Assembly: GCA_963556255.1 (NCBI GenBank)
Contig: OY744610.1
Coordinates: 9,116,277 to 9,180,276, forward strand
Source of the DNA: Allolobophora icterica
Taxonomy: Eukaryota; Annelida; Clitellata; Crassiclitellata; Lumbricidae
Length of the DNA: 64,000 nucleotides
Direction: 5' to 3'
Shown here: positions 10,545-23,155 of the stretch, piece by piece
How the letters are laid out: every line of letters begins with the position of its first letter
How positions within the stretch are numbered: the first letter of the stretch is position 1
Program-made: the position numbers and the translations under genes
Notes under the pieces: model-generated
What the model saw: only the letters and a program-made list of their open reading frames with translations
Told to the model about the DNA's origin: nothing
Database searches by the model: none

Positions 10545-13500
10545 CATATTACAGCGGCAATGTGTAGCAATAATATGAAGAGCACGAGGCATATGTAACG
10601 TCTGGAGAGTACTATGAAAAGGTGTCTTAACCGTATCTAATATTATTCGTATTGTTCACTGTTTAGCGACATCTTGTGGTTGCCAGGGCCGTTAAAAACA
10701 ACGGACACAGCAGCCATTAGATGTTGTTGACCACTGGAATAGGCCTGCAGGTAAACATAACTTTTTTGAACAGATACGCTGTAATTTCGTCCAGGCCCAT
10801 ATTAATTGAGTTTTTCACAGTCTGCAGTCGGAAAGCGGTTTGCGGAATCAAACTCAGGTTCCTTATAATAGTGCCTTATTTGAAACTTTGATTCAGATGG
10901 TAGACATGTTTTACTTCTTCGATATGCGAGACTGAAAGTCCATGAAATTAAGCAGAATGAGCGACATATCGAAGGTGTTTTAAAGCTTCCAGCGCCCAAT
11001 CTTTCTCGGCTGCAATCATCAAAGTTTCTCAGCACCTTATATAAAGTTAGAACAAGGAAACAGCGCAACTTACTATTGTGACGCTTAATGTATTCAAATC
11101 CACAGAAAGCGATAACAAACCAGATTGGATCAAACTTCAGAAAGCCAAGCAGTGAGATTAGGCGAAAAGTGGTTCATTTGTACCTGGAAAATCGTTATAA
11201 ATACCAGAATAATTTCGATTGAAATTGTTCTGGTATTTATGTATGTATGTCCTTATGTATGTACGTGTGTATGTATGTTCGTATGTAGTCCTATGTATCT
11301 ATCTATCAGAATACTTACTATAGCGAATTTTAAGTAGGCTACCTCACAGAGGCTCTCTACCAATGATTATCTGACAGATCGAAACACGTGAGTTTTAAGA
11401 CAGTTATCGAATGTCTGTTGCGCAGAGTCAAAGGCAACAGCACTGTAGGTAAATGGAGTGGCAGACTGTTCAGGAGGACGGTCGACGGGATCGAACTGAA
11501 GTAAGAGGGCTTATTGTGGCTGGCCAGAAGTCAAAGTTTTATAAATTATGAGTCTTTATTTGAAACTAATCCTTTGCTGAACAGGATGCCAATGCAAAGA
11601 TTTAAGCACATGGGCTATATCTCAGTCAGTCCCAGTTTAATCGATACAGGAACAGCTAAAGATCGGTGGATGGATACGAAGTTTAAAGACATCTTGTGGC
11701 AACAAAGAATCAAAAGCTATTGACATCGGTAGAACAGTTTTTGAACAGTTCTTTTGACGTAATATAGTAACTTGACTTAGTATGTTAGTTCTTCAGTCTT
11801 TCTCTTCCTCTGTTCCTGGAACGCATGATGTCCGCTTTACTGGTTAGTGATAGCACTGACTTGGGTCCGGAGCGCCTCTGAATCGTTGAGTGGCACTTTT
11901 TGCAAATGTTTGATTACAATTACAATTACGATTACAATTCAAGATAATTAAGTCATTTTTAATTACCTGTAACAACACCGTCATGACATCCATTCAGGTC
12001 AAAGTAACGATTAAACGAAAATGCGTTATATATATTCGTTCCGTAGTGACCGATTGAAAGGTGTCTAAACTGAGCTTACTATTATTTGTTGCGATAAATG
12101 ATAACGACACCTAGCGGCTGCCAATGTCGTTGAGTTCACACAGCTTACTTAGGCCTATGACGACATCAAAACTTGGTTGAAGTACAGTAATGTATAAGAG
12201 TAAGAATAAATTATGATCATATGTAGACAGTGATGATCAGGTTAATTTGGCAATTGGAAAAAATTTGTCTACGCCTACGGGACTTTTTGAGATAGTGTAT
12301 GACGTCACGTTGTCTTTGGCAATCGGCAACAATTCCATGATCGGATATAAGCCATTTCACGGTTTGTATGACAACATAAGATACATAATTATATGTTTGC
12401 CAAATTCCCAACTGGAAGCCATCTCCCGTTGTGAATTTCAGTTGGCTTCCAGTTGGGAATTTATGACGATGACGTCACGTTTTCCTTGGCGATCGGCGAG
12501 AAGTGTTGAACGACCTTTCGCAACAATTCGATGATCGGCGCCTCTGATCCTCATATGTATTGTTTAGTTCCGGAACCTTTTTTTATAGAAAAAAACACTA
12601 TATATGTGTGACATGGCTTCCAGTTGGGAATTTCGGAAACATCTATGTATCTTCTGTTGTCATAGAAACCCTGAAGTGGCTGATCTCCGATCAATGAATC
12701 GTTGCGAAAGTTCGTTCAAAACTCGACGATGTCATGGCGCCAAGGACAACGTGACGTCATCGACGATCTCAAAAGTAATAGCATAATTAGAATAATATAT
12801 AATTTTGTAAAGTATGTAAACCAATGAAGCCACAGGATGTCGTTTAAAGATGCGCTCCTGAATAGACTGGTGTCCTGCGCTTGGCCTTCGAGTGGCGCTT
12901 TAGAAGTTTGGAGATTTCGATTACAATTACGATTACGAAGTATGAAATAACAAAGCTTCGATTAGACACCTTTCATTAAAGATGTCATATTACTATAATA
13001 AGCGTTAAATTTCGTTGCATTACTGCTAAACCGTTCCAGAAGTCGAATTTGACGAAACCACAAAATGTCGTTAAATGCGAAATATTAATTATAAGATCAT
13101 CCATTAAGTTGGAGAAAGCAGGAGGGCGGGGCTAGACATCTTCGTTATGACAGCGCTCATCAATAAACTGGTACCCTGCGCTTGACTTTCGTGTGGCGCT
13201 TTAGAAGTTTGGAGATTACGATTACGACGATTACCATAGGACACGGTGTCATTAAACAACAACTAACCAATCAATCGCTGGCTCATCACTTATTTGCAAA
13301 AGCTATAGAAAAGTTTGGAATTGACGGCCTTAGCATAAGATGTCGTTTAACACTAGCAATTAGAACAATGCTCCTCCTTCTGATCGGTTGTGGCCTGACT
13401 TCTCTAGGCTTTCTTGTGTATGACAAATATTGTTTAATTTGCAACAGATATCATATTTTCACAATACCTGTATCACAGTCGTCACAGTCGTCACAGACGT

Positions 13501-15239
13501 CTTATTTCGTTTCGGTAAACATTGAATACATATGACATTGTAAACTTATGTTTTGACATCTTTAAATGGTGTGTTTGAACGCTATAAATTAATTTTCAAT
13601 GCACTGTACGTGCTTTAAATTGCCTTCAACGGCTTTTGATGTCATATGACGACGTTAAGCCTTGTAATAATAAATAATAATTGATTCTTTTACAAGTGGC
13701 AATCGTTCTGCGCCCTATTTCTTTATTGTAGATATAAAATGCATTGCAGTAATTCGTTTCTATACATATAGGCATCGTAGGAACGTGATTAAAACTCATT
13801 AGCGTCACCCTACTGCTTTATCCAGGCTCGGGACTGGCACTGCCAGAGCGGCGGAGTTCACAATTGGATTAGAAGAAATAAAGAGTTTAGGGACGTCTTA
13901 TGACAGGAAAGGTCTTTGACGTCTTCACTTTGTTGTTGATTCTGTGGTGGATGGATTCTTTGGTCGCAACGTTGCCTTTGATATCCGTTATTTACGTCAT
14001 GTTTTTAAATAGAAGTTTTTTTTATAGATTTTATATATTTCTTCATTTCCAAGGATGCCCATGTGACTCGGAATCCGGACACCCCATGTCCATACCCCCC
14101 ATCCCTGGGTGATATGGACACTCAGATAATTTTCAATTTATGAATTTCCTACAAAAATGTGTACCGATATCCCAGGATTTAATAGCGTTCCAAGTACCTT
14201 TATTAGAGTACTTTGAAATTGAATATTGATATTGTAATCTGTATTCATACCTAGGCAAATATGAACCCAGTTGCTTAAGGGTTCCATAACCCCCCCCCCC
14301 GGCTGACCCTATCTACAACTTCCGTCGTTGGCTCTAAACTGTAAAATCACAATATTGACTTTAGCTTGTTAAGCAGTTTTATGGATTATAACAATTGTGA
14401 TGGTCAAAATGAAGATTTAACTACTGGAAGTAATTTCTTAAAATTATAGCGGTGAAGAAGAAAGCAGCGCTTTCCGTACGTTTTTGATGTCTGACCTTTC
14501 CTCCAATGCTCAGATTTCAACTATTAAGAAAAAACTGACAACTGCTAACGTATGTTGTGACTACGTTATCTTCCGTTATAGATAATTTTCTTTAAAAGGA
14601 CCTTGAGCTCTAAAAAGGCTGTGTCATCGCTCATTAGCAATGTTTTTTATAAAGTATACAAATAAGGATTTATATGGAGCCAGTTTTCTCTCTAGTTGCC
14701 TGTATAATATAGAAACACAGGCGCCCGAGTGCAACTGATTATAATTAATCTGTGAAACAGACGTTGAAGGAGAAGGTAGTGAGGAGGAACAGCAAAAAAT
14801 TAACCTGGGTCTGTTTTTGGAATAGTGAATTCGCATCTCGAAAGTTGTCGACACCAATGAAGCCTGAAGGTCATACGGTGGTGCTGTAGCGCTGAGTCCT
14901 TCCTCTCCAATGCCTCCCTCCCTAAGGCGAAGCGCAGGAATACAGCAACGGCTTTCTCATCACTACGACGAAACTGGCTTATTATTTACAGTAGGTCTGC
15001 AGATGTTATCAGTCGAGCCTCAAATCTCCGCACTGACAAGGCAAAGTGCATGTTGTGTACTTCTAATATAAGTCTACAAAGGAGAATGACTCTCCATAAG
15101 ATTCTCTTTTAACTTTGACTGATTGATAAACGTCACGCGGTCGAAATATCCGGTAAGTTAGTTTCAGTCTTTGGAATCACACGGAAAGATAAATTTCAGT
15201 TGAAAACCGGATTTGGTCACTGATACGATAAAACTCGAG
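10545..15239. other. Dispersed-repeat region without a recognised gene
   Basis: A mosaic of repeat pieces: GACATCTTGTGG / AAGATGTCGTTTAAC motifs in both orientations (10663, 11685, 13333), LINE or SINE tails ending in ATTACAATTAC (11886-11940, 12893-12945, 13193-13230), a poly-C run at 14290-14299 and an inverted repeat at 12404-12460. The short open frames show no domain. The 13330-13470 stretch is related to 28920-29090 and 60820-60970. Confidence 0.6.
12404..12460. repeat. Perfect 18-bp inverted repeat
   Basis: Arms 12404-12421 and 12443-12460 (ATTCCCAACTGGAAGCCA and its complement) with a 21-nt loop. A third copy of the arm lies at 12612-12630. It probably marks a foldback repeat, with TGACGTCACG nearby at 12300 and 12469. 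Confidence 0.8.
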
Positions 15240-16736
15240 TTACTTGTTAATAATACGATGCTTTTGCAGAATAAACCTGCGAATGATGTGTTCAAACGGA
15301 AGATTAGTTTTCTGAGCAGTAAATTCAGTCATTGCTTCTGAATACGGAAGATTGGAGTCGATAGAACATTTGAGTTTCAAATATCTTGCAAGGAAATGTC
15401 TTCCAACGAAATATTGACATTTAATGTAGTATTTACATTGAAGAAAAGACGAGATCCTATTATCACGATCTTTTATAATATCTGCAAAATATTGTGCAAA
15501 CGTTGAATTTAGCACAGAATTCCGCATATCGCCATTCAGAGGTGATAAATAATAAAAGAGTGTGTGAAATCCAAGCAGCGACTGTACGTCTTCATCAAAA
15601 AAAGTGTCCAGCGGTGGCAACACTAAAACATTCGCCAATGAAAGTTCCTTCAAATCGCTCTCCAGATCAGGCTCATGAAGAATTCGTTCGCATAAATGCA
15701 AAACTTCATCGTATTGGCGACACTTGTAAAGGTACAAAGCACGATAGCAGTCGACTGTGTTGCACTGGATACCAAACTCTTTGTGAATCGCATTGTAGAA
15801 TGTTGTCAAATATTCTAAAGCATATTCCATTAAAGCATCAATTACATTTTCTTTGACAATCACAGGATCAACAGCAGTAGCTTCAATTTCTTCCAAACCA
15901 TCTGTTCTATAGTAAACGATCTGTCTTTTAGCATTGACACGCGTATCTGACTTCATCGCAGCAACACATTTCGGCTTTGTTAAAGCCTTCAGATATTCGT
16001 CCATAGGAAATACTGAATCAGGCAAATAATTATAAATTTCGAAAGGTTTGGATATTCTTTCGGCAGATAATACCGCTAAATAATGAACGAACACATTTGG
16101 TGAAAGACGAAGATCAAGGTAAAGCCGCCTGCCAATGTAATGAATGTTACTGTCAGTTATCTTCCTGCGAAGCACGCACAATCCAACGATTCTTACGACA
16201 TCGTCCACAAACAACAAGCAACCTGCGTTGAGTATTTCCTTATTCTTTTGAGAAGTCTGATCTGTGAGGACTGCCAAGCAGAAACGTATTGCTTGTCGGT
16301 AATCTGATGCAGTATAATGGAGAGCAGCCAGATAGGCCAAAGCTGCAGGTGCAATGCCGTTCGATTTATAATCGACGTATTCTAAAGCTTTTCTCAGAAA
16401 CTCTTTTGACATGAGAGAAAAAAGTTTAAATTCAGAACGGCTATTTGATCCAGTTATATTTTGCATGAGATCCTGGGCGCGCAGAAATTGAAACTGACAA
16501 CTTTCAGCTGTATACGGTTTCGGAAAGTTATGATACCGAGACCTTATAATTTTCGATTGCATTGAAATTGCATTGACCAATTCGACAAAGAGACTGCTAT
16601 CCCATGAAATCTCTCCGCAACTTAAACCATATGTAGCATGCAAAATATACAGAAGAATGTCACAGTACGTGAAACATGAGACGTTGTCTGCTGTGAGATT
16701 TGCTATTCTAATGTACATTGTTGGATTAACATGTAG
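15240..16736 (-). pseudogene. C-terminal TPR-like part of Mab-21/cGLR-type gene
   Basis: An open frame of 492 residues from ATG 16718, open further back to the transposon junction at 16736. It is mostly alpha-helical with pair-wise helices (for example AALAYLAALHYTASDYRQA and ALYLYKCRQYDEVLHLCERI), like the TPR-type tails that follow a Mab-21 domain in invertebrate proteins. Removing the pogo element and one TA would put it in frame with 18725-19207, so it is the C-terminal half of one gene. The internal ATG could be used only if the gene were truncated. The frame itself is intact over 1.5 kb, suggesting recent breakage or an insertion allele. Confidence 0.7.
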
Positions 16737-16738
16737 TA

Positions 16739-18724
16739 GGGGAGACCGGGGCTGGTTGCAACAGGGGTTGGTTGCAACACCCTCGCTAGTTAAGCGCTGT
16801 ATAATAGCAGCGTGAAATTAACTCGCCTCACATATACAGAATAGCTTTTAGGTCAATGTGACCTAATATGTTTGTAGGTAGTTGATAATGGCTACATAAC
16901 AAAATTAAAAGTTTTTTTTTCGCAATCAAAGTAAGTTTCCCGGCTTCGTTTTCTTTCGTAATGTAGCTGAATGTTTTGGATTAATTTAATGTGGTTTGTT
17001 GTCATAATTGGGACAAGGAATTGGGCTTCAAAATGCATTTAGCCATTTTATTTAAAAACAACGTTGTCGACAAAATTTTCCATAACAATGTCTCTGCAGT
17101 GCCTCGGGGTTGATTGCAACATTTTCATTGGGGTTGGTTGCAACATGTTGCAACCAACCCCATGCATTTGTTTCGGTAAACCGTGTTCATAAACTCGTCA
17201 CAATTATGGCACATTATATCCTAATATTATAAGCATTGCACAAATTGGTACTAATTGAATTATTTTAACCATGGACGTGTTTTAATCACCTAATCATTGT
17301 GTTTTGCAAACCTAATTACTATGTGTGACTATGATAAATCATAAACGAAAAAGTGATCGCGGTTCTGCTAGTAAAGAAGCAACTTGTCTTAGACAGTCTT
17401 GAAAAAGTCAAAACGTTCATTATTCAACATTAACTTAAATCTGCTCGTTTGGCCAATGTGGCAATGCCGAATTCAGAATATAAACCAAACAGAAAAATAT
17501 TTTCAGACCAACAAGAACAATTAATTGCTAAATATTTGGTGATGGTTGGGGACATGTAATATGGGTTGTCGTCTAAGTTAGCACATGAACTTGCTTACCA
17601 ATGTGCTACTAAATTCAGTGTGAACTTTCTCCCTCAGTGGTCTGCTAAGTCTGCTGCTGGTGAAGATTGGCTTTCGGGATTTATTTTGTGAATCGTTTTA
17701 TCAATACAGAGACCAGAAGCCACGAGTATGGCAAGAGCAACTAGTTTCAACGCAACAACCGTATACTCGTTCTTTGACAAACTATGTGCAGTTATTGATC
17801 GTCCTGCTTTCCAAGCAAGTGATATTTACAATCTCGATGAAACCAGAGTAACCAATTTTTGCAACGCCTTCATGAGTTATCTCTCGCAGGGGCCTAAAGC
17901 AGACTGATGCGTTGACATCGCTAAAGTGGGGAGTTCGTGACTTTGGAGTAAGGGTTAGCAGTGAATGCATGTGGGAATTCTGCACCTCCAATGTTTGTTT
18001 TCCGCTTTAACTTCAGAGAACATTTAATAAGTGGCTGTATCGCAGTCGCACATTTTTATGAGACATTTTAACAAACATGTTAAACAAAATTTAGATCATT
18101 CAGTCCTTTTTGCTGATGGACAGCCACACATTAGCATCGAAGCTATAGATCTCTGCAAACAGAACGGTGTGGTGATACTGACGTTTCCACCACACTGTTC
18201 TCGCAAACTTCAGTCCCCACTTGACCGCAATGTCTACGGGCCCTTCAAGAAATATTTCAATATTGTGGGTGTAACCTGGATGAAAAATCATCCTGAGATT
18301 AACATGACAATTTTTGATTTACCAAGAATTGTATCTCAAGCCCTCCCAAACTTCATGACGCCGTCGAATATACAAGCAGGGTTTCGGATATATTATTAAT
18401 TTGTTCAGTTTATTACATTCTTAGATGTAGGCAGGCCTCAGTAAACAGCTTGAGTTGAATAATTAGACTACTTTCAATACTGTTGCAACCATCCCCAGGG
18501 TCGTTGCAACCAACCCCGGCCCGGGGTTGGTTGCAACACTTTGAAGCCTTCTGTTCAATTGGCTATTGTGGGCACATGTTTTGTCACAGAGACTGTCGCC
18601 ATAGCTTGTTTTGGTGCCGAGATATAAAGGATATATATGGGCTAAACTGGTTTTAGGTTGTTCCAAAAATATATAAAATATCACAACAAATATGAAATTT
18701 GTTGCAACCAACCCCGGTCTCCCC
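16739..18724 (+). mobile_element. pogo/Tigger-like transposon inside the Mab-21-type gene
   Basis: A 1986-bp element flanked by TA at 16737-16738 and 18725-18726. Its inverted ends read GGGGAGACCGGGG(C/T)TGGTTGC. GGGGTTGGTTGCAAC and its complement recur at 16763, about 17105-17160 and 18483-18535 as subterminal repeats. Plus-strand transposase debris spans roughly 17480-18400. It includes PEATSMARAT, DIYNLDETRVT (first catalytic Asp region) and a 122-codon frame at 18031-18399 with a DGQPHISIEAIDLC block followed by FPPHCSRKLQSPLDR, matching the DDE_1/jerky-pogo family. Several stops and shifts make the transposase dead. Confidence 0.85.
18031..18399 (+). pseudogene. pogo-like DDE transposase fragment
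   Basis: A 122-codon frame carrying the second half of a DDE_1 domain: the LFADGQPHIS block where the second catalytic Asp sits, then the PPHCSRKLQSPLDRNVYGP block that normally reads PPHTSHxLQPLD. Upstream pieces of the same transposase (17480-17880) are in other frames with stops. Relic of the element at 16739-18724. Confidence 0.75.
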
Positions 18725-19207
18725 TACATTACATTCAGTTCGTAAGTTCAGGCGCAGTCCTGAACTTGCCCCGATTTTAATCATAGGACGACAAATTCCA
18801 GAAATTGCGAACATGCAAGAAAACAACCAATCAGATGTTCGCAATTTCCTCCCTTTCCGAAGTTCATCGAGAGGCAATAGGTAATCCGTAAAATGTTGGA
18901 ATACTTCCAATGTCCCTTCGACTTCGAAATTTGTTTGAATGAATGACAGTATATGATTTCCTATAAACCAATTACAAAGAATGCCATAATTGCGGAACTC
19001 ACTTAGTCGTTTTTCAGTCTTGTCAAGGATTGTGGAGGTCGATGGTTCATGAAATAAATTTGCTTCAGGAATGAAATAGTTTGGATAGGATTTCCTCTTC
19101 AGCCATTCTGAAAGCTTTTGTAGCAACTCACTGCAGATCGCAATAACAGAAGATGGGTTCCACCATTCCGGTGACATCTCTTCACAAGTCCATAACATCA
19201 ACGTCTT
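18725..19207 (-). pseudogene. Mab-21 domain, C-terminal half
   Basis: This frame reads KTLMLWTCEE at its start, then WWNPSSVIAICSELLQKLSEWL and YFIPEANLF. That is the signature second half of Mab-21/cGAS-like folds (xxFIPxxNLF). It has no ATG at its beginning; it continues the 19208-20097 frame after a 2-base slip. The normal junction YHIKT is split because the run CATATATAAAG has one extra TA, giving a stop at 19207-19209. At its other end the pogo element interrupts codon GTA at the TA target. Confidence 0.75.
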
Positions 19208-20097
19208 TATATATGATACGGACAGAGAACCTCATCTTCCTTTGAACAATCCTTTTGTATTAATTCTCTCTTGGCGAAGAATCTCAGCAAATGATAAACA
19301 ACCTGCTGAACTTGAGTCCAACTCTGAAGTAAAATAACCTCCGCGACTGAAAATGAAAATCTCCACTGATATATATCGTCTCTGCAATAACGATGCTGCA
19401 CGCATACAACATGACAACCATTTTGTACAACTTCCGAGATTGTATCAGTTGTCGGCCATCCGAATTTTCTTGGTCGAATGGGCCAATTTTGGGCTTCCTT
19501 AGGCCACTGAGGGCTCCACATGTTGTTTACCGCATCAAATGCAAGACAACCATCAGCATTTAATTTATATTTAGTGGCTGGACCTTGAGCAGAGTTTAGC
19601 AAAGTTTCTCCATACAACGTACTAGTCAAATTCGACCCTGAAAGAGTAGATCTATTGAACGTTCCGTAGAGTTCTGGAAGAGCTGATCGCCTAAATTCGT
19701 ACTTTTTATATTTCCAATCATAGTTCATTTCGCCCCAATATTGTACTTGAACAAAACCTGGATAATTTTCGTATGATTCAATCTTGTAGCACTTGATCGT
19801 ATCTGCTAGGCCACTCATATCATTTGGCAATACTGGGAAGTCGCCACTGAAGACCAGCTCATCAGTGTTGGAAATTAAGGAATCAGTGTCGTCAATACAT
19901 GACTTCAGTGGTCGGATGTAAAACTCCGCGGCGCTGCCACACAAGATCGAATAACCTGTTGGTGCAGTTTCTTTGGACGCCATTAAGTCATGCATGCGAT
20001 CAGTAACAAAGGAAACGGACTTTTGGAGCAATTGACATGTACCAACGATGCACTCTGATAGCATTTCTTCTTTTGATTTATCCGAATATTCCGTCAT
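19208..20097 (-). pseudogene. Mab-21 / cGAS-like nucleotidyltransferase domain, N-terminal part
   Basis: 296 residues from ATG 20097, preceded by a TTTATTTAG-type 3' splice site, so an upstream non-coding exon is likely. It carries a nucleotidyltransferase core: GS at residues 54-55 with E58, an acidic DDTD at 69-72 as candidate metal ligands, a third Asp near 188 (LAFDAV), then WPIRPRKFGWP at 205-215 and WRFSFSVAE at 245-253, all characteristic of Mab-21-like proteins and cGAS-like receptors. In animals these can sense nucleic acid and make cyclic dinucleotides, but many Mab-21 relatives are not enzymes, so activity here is unproven. The frame ends at a stop created by an extra TA. Confidence 0.75.
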
Positions 20098-20680
20098 CCT
20101 AAATAAAACACATCTCCATTCTAAAACCTCATCATTATCATCATCAGAAGCAGTAGTAACAGAATTCTAGTTAATACATATATCTACTTTCATCTAAACA
20201 TCTATCTGATGAAGTTTCCAACTCTAACACAACGAATTACAGTCATCATTGTCGATCAATCAATCAATTTTCGTTTATTCCTCTCGCAAAGAACGCAACT
20301 TGGTGCATAGTAAGGTAATTGCTAGGTGAGGGGAATGGAGCTATACTGTTTAACAATTTTTTGCGATATGAGTTGTCTATAAGTTGGGTTTGTCGGATTA
20401 TTCAAGAACGTTGATCAAACAATTTCATCCCCCGCGTATAAAAGCAGCTTCAATCCATCTGACTTATTCTAAAATCTCGCTAGCACATACACATTTCTTT
20501 GTCATAGCACTGGGAATATATACTTTATTATTTAATATTATCATTATTGCTTTTATCACTTTAGAGTCTATAGACTGTTGTAAGCTGTGATGCGGTGTGT
20601 CATACTTCGTTGATTTAAACTAAACGAATATACATAATTCTAACTCTCCACATACGATACATCTAAAAAGACCTTCTTTG
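20098..20680. other. Spacer upstream of the Mab-21-type gene
   Basis: AT-rich, no coding signal. It contains a CAATCAATCAA-type short repeat at 20257-20265 and probable 5' untranslated or intron sequence of the Mab-21-type gene. Confidence 0.5.
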
Positions 20681-21325
20681 ACTATGAGGTTTTTCGCCTG
20701 TTAGATGGAATCACCGGCACCTCGCTGGGTCCAGATGGGCTGGCCCCTTGGTTTCAAAGAGAGGCGTCAACTGAGCTCGCTATTCCCGTTGCGCATATTT
20801 TAACATCTCCCTCGGCCAAACACACATCCTTCGTCAATCGAAGGTAAGTAGGATAACACGGGTTGCTAAAATCGCAAACCTACCTCAGAATAAGATTACA
20901 GACCCATCTCAATTAGCCTACTCCTATTTATGTTAGTCCATAGATTTTTCTACCCGAACCTAACTAACCCCCGAATGAATCACATGTACTCAGACCAGTT
21001 TGCTTTCAGACCCAGGGGTTCTGCCTCGGCTGCTCTTATACCCCTTACACACAGCCTCGCCTTTATGCTTAACACCAACCAGTTTGTACACTTGATAGCT
21101 TTAGATTTTCCAGGACTTTCGACACAATAACACATGCTTACTTGACCAACATTCTAGCAGATATGCCTATATCAGATAATATATTTAACTGGATTATTAC
21201 CCTTTTAGATAGACGAAGTCACTATACCAAATTTCAGCAGAAAATATGTAAGTTCTTACTCTCATTTAAATCAACTCAAGCATTGTTCAAGGCTTAAGCC
21301 TCGGGCCAACCAATTTCATCACAAC

Positions 21326-21709
21326 CATAGGCGCCGACTTTTGCTTTTGTCTCTGGGTGCCAGTGGGTCCATGGGTCCTTCCTCCCTTTCCCTACCCCTC
21401 CCCATAGGTAGGTGAGTCTTAGCGGAATTTCGGAAAAAGAAAACTGATTTCTTGTCAAGGGTTCCAGTGTTATTATTTATTTATTATTTTAAATAATAAA
21501 TAAATAATTTATTTATGTACGGCTGTGACTGTGAGATCATGCAATGTTGGGTATTCGTGTTGTATAGTTGTACTTCTCACGCTGTCAGATTACTGCTGAG
21601 GTGTAAAAATTTGAATTTGGGGTCCGAATTCTTCTGGGTGCCAGGCACCCACTGAACTTTCTCTCTGTGTGCATTGGCACCCAAGGCTCCCAAGAAGTCA
21701 GTGCCTATG
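21326..21709. mobile_element. hAT-type non-autonomous element in the LINE RT
   Basis: 384 bp with inverted ends CATAGGCGCCGACTT / AAGTCAGTGCCTATG and an 8-bp target duplication ATCACAAC at 21318-21325 and 21710-21717. Without it the LINE frame GPTNF...ITTIYDHI reads through, confirming the boundaries. Confidence 0.85.
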
Positions 21710-22040
21710 ATCACAACCATTTACGACCATATATCAGTGCATCTTCTCAAACTTATCCTGAAATATGCTGACGACACATATCTCTTGGTATCTTCGTCAA
21801 ACAGTGCAACCACACCTACAGAAATCGACCACATAACCCAATGGGCTTCCAGGTGTAATCTGAAACTAAACATTAAGAAGTCCTCAGAAATGCATATAGG
21901 TAGGCCGAGAAAAGGTCTGTATATCGACGCAACTACAGCCGAGGTGCAGGGGCTCCCTAGGGTCGCTAGTATGACAATTCCGGTTGCTGTCTTCACGAAA
22001 GAACTCAACGTTAGAACCCACATAGACCAAATGCGACGCA

Positions 22041-22470
22041 AGGGCTCAAAAGTCAAAACCCGTCGCTTGTCGCTTCCTAGATATTGAGCTAGAAGCCGAA
22101 ATAGGCGAGAGGGGTCGAAAATATTGAACATTCTTCAATTCACCAGTTGCATATTAACTTGTCATAATTTGCAATGTAGTAATCCGATTTTGATGCCGTT
22201 TATTTTATTCGATACAGGATAGAGCCCTTTATTGCACAGCAAAATTGTAGTACAATCAAATAATGATTGCTGAGAGCTTTTATGACGCGAATATTCCGAA
22301 ATTTTTTATTTGATTTTCTCACTATATATTGATGAAAGAATCAAACGAGCATAACTTTAGTTAGCAAAAAGATATTTTCATTCTGTAAATTGTATTTTGA
22401 AGCAGATTAATTGTAGAATATGACTAAATAAAAAGGTCAGAAACCGACATGCGACGGGTTTTGAGCCCTG
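22041..22470. mobile_element. hAT-like non-autonomous element
   Basis: Inverted ends AGGGCTCAAAA...ACCCGTCGC / GCGACGGGTTTTGAGCCCT. Candidate 8-bp duplication GCGACGCA (22033-22040) versus GCGTCACA (22471-22478) matches at 6 of 8, consistent with age. No transposase. Confidence 0.6.
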
Positions 22471-22555
22471 GCGTCACAAATATGTGCCCGGGCTCGTCAG
22501 TCGTCCTTTGCATTTCGAACTCTATCGGCCCATGGTCTGAGAGGGCCAAGTATGT

Positions 22556-22578
22556 ATCAATCAATCAATCAATCAATT

Positions 22579-22613
<35 letters not shown>

Positions 22614-22634
22614 TAATCAATCAATCAATCAATT
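22556..22634. repeat. (AATC)n microsatellite, LINE tail
   Basis: Near-perfect AATC tetranucleotide run with two AATTAATC interruptions, acting as the 3' tail of the minus-strand LINE fragment. Confidence 0.9.
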
Positions 22635-22877
22635 TTTTATTGCAACGATATAACAGACATCAGTTCAACATTGGTATGACATTGTTACAAGAAAACGTTG
22701 ACAAAGGAAAGGCCCAGAAGGAATGGAAATCCTGCTAATAGGGACACCCAATTTTGTCAGTTAATTACGTTGAAGAAAGGGGTTCGATTGAGAGACACAG
22801 TGGTAAGCTTAACTAAGTGATTAAACAGAGGTAATCATAAGCATACAAAAACAGAGCACATTGTTTTGATTATGAAC

Positions 22878-23155
22878 CAGTGTTTAATCTAGACACCTTT
22901 TGGGGGATTCCCCCCAGGATTGATGTTTCCCTCCCCAGAGGCCAGCAATATTATAATGTGAGATGTTTTTTGGGGAGGGAAATCCCCAGGATACATTCCC
23001 CCCGCCCCCCGAGAGGTGAGTGATATATGAAAAAGTCTGAAACTCTGAACTTTGGCAAGATGGATGAAATTACGAACAAAGGTCATGTGTAAATTCGTTG
23101 GTCTCCCCACAAACCTTGTTTCCACTCCCAGAAGAGGGCAATAGATTAAACACTA
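22878..23155. mobile_element. hAT-type MITE inside the minus-strand LINE
   Basis: Inverted ends CAGTGTTTAATCTA / TAGATTAAACACTA and a direct repeat TTATGAAC (or ATTATGAAC) at 22869-22877 and 23156-23164. The interior is rich in GGGGGATTCCCCCC-like palindromes. Third nesting level at this locus. Confidence 0.8.
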
